64,000 bases of DNA, taken from assembly GCF_041381155.1 (NCBI RefSeq), contig NC_091135.1:61664567-61728566 (forward strand), in the 5' to 3' direction. Position 1 is the stretch's first letter. Every line of letters begins with the position of its first letter. The translations under genes were made by a program, and so were the position numbers. The stretch is from Argopecten irradians (taxonomy: Eukaryota; Mollusca; Bivalvia; Pectinida; Pectinidae). The notes beneath the pieces were generated by a model. It was not told the DNA's origin, did not search any database, and was given only the letters and a program-made list of their open reading frames with translations. Of this stretch, positions 61,373 to 64,000 are shown one piece after another.

Positions 61373-61842
61373 GGAACCCCCTGACTGACATGCCACACAC
61401 TTAATTTATTTCGTTTTATCGAAATGTTATTTCGTTTTAACGAAATAATATTTCGTTTTATCGAGATACTTTTTCACATTATCGAAATGCTATTTCGTTT
61501 TTACGAATTAATATTTCGTTTTAACGAAATACTATTTCGTTTCATCGAAACACTATTTCGTTTTATTGAAATATTTGTACTATTTCGTTTAATCGAAATA
61601 TTTTATTTCGTTTAAAGATGCTCCCCCGCCGACGGAGCATAAACGATACTTATTAATTGAACAATTATATATTGGGCTTATAAGAAACGAACCACCAAAA
61701 GGGTAATGTGGTTATCTCAATATCATTTCGTTAAAACAAAATAATTATTTCGATAAAACGATACAATTATTTCGATAAAACGAAATAGTATTTCGATAAA
61801 ACGAAATAAAATAAGTGTGTGGCATGTTAGTCAGGGGGCTCC
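61373..61842. mobile_element. Fold-back element with terminal inverted repeats of about 53 bp and TTTCGTTTTATCGAAA arrays
   Basis: The left end GGAACCCCCTGACTGACATG, followed by CCACACACTTAATTTATTTCG, is matched in inverse by the right end CATGTTAGTCAGGGGGCTCC. Between them run many short palindromic units (ATTTCGTTTTATCGAAAT type) in both orientations. A fragment of MITE family A sits in the middle. An in-frame run of FRFIE-type codons is repeat translation, not a gene. Confidence 0.8.
61612..61680 (-). mobile_element. MITE family A end fragment nested in the fold-back element
   Basis: TTAAAGATGCTCCCCCGCCG followed by GAGCATAAACGATACTTATT is the inverted right end of family A. Only about 65 bp are kept. 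Confidence 0.6.
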
Positions 61843-61890
61843 ATGGATAAAACACCTAGTTTACATATAATTGATGATTATATTGTTGAA

Positions 61891-62238
61891 TTAGATGCTC
61901 CACCGCGTCAAATGGTATTTTTTTCTCTATCAAAAAAGACGATATAGTATTTTTCTTTAGTTACAAAAGTTACTTACTTTACACCATTACCACTATTGAA
62001 AAATTTGAAATTCTATTTTACTTCAAGATACGAATATTAAAAATTATTAATTGCATCCTGAAAAAAAAATCCGTATCACTATGTCCTATATGGAATGCAC
62101 ATGCACCAAAAACAAAATGAAATATTTTATATTACTTTTTGTGTTAATTAGACACATATAAACACAATTAATTATACATCAGTTATTGTTGAAATATTGA
62201 GTATCATTTATGCTCTGTCGGCGGTGGAGCATCTTTAA
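61891..62238 (+). mobile_element. MITE family A, complete-looking copy
   Basis: It begins TTAGATGCTCCACCGC and ends GGCGGTGGAGCATCTTTAA, with the same interior blocks as the 27-kb and 62.6-kb copies. It is about 348 bp and non-coding. Confidence 0.8.
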
Positions 62239-62576
62239 TTACATAGGCACTACAATGATTACTACAGTACATCTGATACCTGTTATATAAAATTAAATAA
62301 TTAACAGCAGTTACTTTCCTTTTCACAATATACACAATAAACATAAAGTTTGACATGATGTAATACAAATTAAGAAAAAGAAAAGAAAATTCACTGATAT
62401 ACTTGTAAAACAATATTCAAAACATCAAAAAACTGAAGAACTGATCATTTTCACGATGTACAGACACATAACTCAATGCTATTTCGAGAGAAAGGGAAAG
62501 AAAGCTGAACAAAAATTTGACTTACAGTTTGATCAGGAAACGAATTCTGTGTCGAATATTTGAAAAAAAAACCCAC

Positions 62577-62940
62577 TTAAAGATGCTCCACCGCTGACAA
62601 ATGGTATTTTTTCACTCTAAAAAACAGGAGCAGACGATTTAGTATTTTTCTTCTGTTACAAAAGTTACTTACTTTACACCATTACCACCATTGAAAAGTT
62701 TGAGCTTCTAATTTTACTTCAAGTTAAAAATATGAAAAATAATTAATTGCATCCCGAAAAAATTCCGTGACACTATATCCTATATGGAATTAAGTACTGA
62801 TTGCGCATGCACTAAAGGCGAAATAAATTATTTTATATTATTTTTTGTGTTAATTAGGCATATTTGTACACGATTAAACACCAATTATTGTTCAAATGAT
62901 TAATATCATTTATGCTCTGTCGGCGGTGGAGCATCTTTAA
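62577..62940 (+). mobile_element. MITE family A, complete copy
   Basis: It begins TTAAAGATGCTCCACCGCTG and ends CGGCGGTGGAGCATCTTTAA. At 364 bp it is the best-preserved member here. The family's ends are TTAA plus an inverted repeat of about 18 bp. Confidence 0.85.
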
Positions 62941-63430
62941 AATGAGATAAATTTTGATATGAAAACAGGGGCATAAGTTACTTTTCATTAAGAATTTTCG
63001 ATATGTGAAGTTCTATTTCTTATAGATATCTATATCGGAATTCCGATATATATCTGAAATTATGTTTACGATATCAGGAATTCCTTAGAATTTCCTATAT
63101 CGGTTATTGAATTCCTGCTATCGGGAATAAAACTTCCGAATATATTGTTTTTATATATATACTATGTCGATGTTATCATTTTTAAACTCTTCAGCAAGTC
63201 ACATGTTCATGTCATCTCAAAGTCCGGATCTTAGGAAACATAAAGTTTTATAGGACTGGTAAACACGTTTGTTTTTTTTTTACGGTTCGCCAACTGTCAA
63301 TCAAACAGCACGTAACTTTTTGCATACCAATGCTACATTTTCTCTTAATACCACTTTTGAGACGGTCCCCAGATCTCGAGATAGGTGGCGCCAGCGACAT
63401 AGATTGAATCAGCGTCATTCGGGTGCATAA
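62941..63430. other. Upstream region of the TDP-43-like gene
   Basis: It contains a 20-bp perfect palindrome TATATCGGAATTCCGATATA at 63031-63050 and related CGGAATTCC/GATATC words to about 63.15 kb. From about 63.36 kb sequence is less AT-rich and probably holds the promoter and 5' untranslated region. No TATA box was recognised. Confidence 0.4.
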
Positions 63431-63829
63431 ATGTCCGACGCCATTGTTACTGTATCCGACGCCACTGACGAAATTGACGAGTTTTGCTTTGATATAAAAA
63501 TGGATGATGCTTCATCATTGAGTGGTTACATCAGCGTATCCGAAAATGAAACTGATGAAGCTGTTGAAATTCCAAGCGAGGATGACGGAACATTGCTTCT
63601 ATCAACACTTGCAGCTCAATTTCCCGGAGCATGCGGCCTGAAATTTAGGAACCCGGCCACAGGAAATTTCCGTGGAGTTCGTCTGATTGATGGGAAGCTT
63701 CACCCTCCCGACTCGGCATGGGGAAACGATACATACATTGTTGTATTTCCAAGACAAAACTCTTCCCAGTCAGAAATCCAAGAGACCGAGAACCAAATTC
63801 ATCATATTCAAAGTCTGGGCGGTAGGTAG
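63431..63829 (+). CDS. TARDBP-like: TDP-43 (TARDBP)-like protein, first coding exon (N-terminal domain)
   Basis: The frame from 63431 contains [20 protein letters not shown], then [20 protein letters not shown], then [20 protein letters not shown], and [11 protein letters not shown]. This matches the TDP-43 N-terminal ubiquitin-like oligomerisation domain almost position for position. TDP-43 is a nuclear RNA-binding protein controlling splicing. Here an acidic stretch of about 32 residues precedes the domain; the second ATG at 63500 has a better start context (A at -3, G at +4) and gives MDDASSLSG before it. A donor GTAGGT at 63822 (phase 1) would end the exon; without splicing the frame stops at 63829. 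RRM domains are not in the window, so a domain-only copy cannot be excluded. Confidence 0.85.
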   Translation: MSDAIVTVSDATDEIDEFCFDIKMDDASSLSGYISVSENETDEAVEIPSEDDGTLLLSTLAAQFPGACGLKFRNPATGNFRGVRLIDGKLHPPDSAWGNDTYIVVFPRQNSSQSEIQETENQIHHIQSLGGR

Positions 63830-64000
63830 AAAATCAAAATTCATGGTGTCCGACCACCTGACCACATGTAAGCCCACAGGCGTCTGTATTAGAGTTTAGT
63901 TTTAAACGAAACAATTAATAAAATACTACGTCACTAGAGGTACAGTAGCAATAACTGCAGAAAGTGTTTTTTCTAAACCAGATTGCGACACCGAGAGCGG
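63830..64000. other. Probable first coding intron of the TDP-43-like gene
   Basis: This follows the putative donor. No RRM coding sequence was recognised before the window edge. Confidence 0.4.

Overview
This is eukaryotic, intron-bearing, AT-rich animal DNA dense in hairpin-type repeats. Three genes of conserved animal families (dermatopontin, coactosin-like, TDP-43 N-terminal domain) and several repeats that I associate from memory with bivalves point to a mollusc, most likely a bivalve and possibly a scallop. The species is an inference from repeat style and gene families; no database was consulted.

Layout. (1) 1-14.6 kb: a minus-strand Ty3/gypsy-type LTR retrotransposon present as a head-to-tail dimer. 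Two nearly identical internal regions share one middle LTR, and the whole abuts a LINE fragment. (2) 14.7-22.7 kb: no recognisable gene. It holds a 146-bp tandem repeat, a large inverted minisatellite and a pair of perfect 18-bp inverted TTAA-type ends 5.6 kb apart. (3) 23.0-29.8 kb: a complete five-exon, plus-strand, secreted dermatopontin gene (179 aa). Its introns host a MITE, a small fold-back element and a LINE remnant. (4) 30-35 kb: intergenic, with a near-perfect hairpin. (5) 35.0-48.5 kb: a remarkable repeat locus. Two arrays of a composite satellite (heptamer CCCTGTA tracts plus a constant part of about 190 bp with a GCGCATGCGC palindrome) lie in opposite orientation. They flank a 2.4-kb minisatellite of 26-bp units with an 884-bp higher-order period, an inverted-repeat element with TGACGTCA sites, and two exons of an unidentified minus-strand gene. 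One arm carries an 0.8-kb inverted-repeat insertion that the other arm lacks. (6) 51.0-55.6 kb: a complete plus-strand coactosin-like gene (137 aa, four constitutive exons) with a candidate 39-nt in-frame cassette exon. (7) 56-63 kb: repeats, including a 96-bp perfect palindrome with a 9-bp target duplication, a decayed LINE with endonuclease and reverse transcriptase pieces, a fold-back element and several copies of one MITE family. (8) 63.4 kb to the end: the first coding exon of a TDP-43 (TARDBP)-like gene with an N-terminal extension, running towards or past the window edge.

The genes are not functionally linked: an extracellular matrix protein, an actin-binding protein and an RNA-binding protein. 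What unifies the window is the repeat fraction, much of which can fold back on itself. Exon structures were deduced by hand from splice-site consensus, phase agreement and family similarity. Absence of a gene in a stretch means only that I recognised none.
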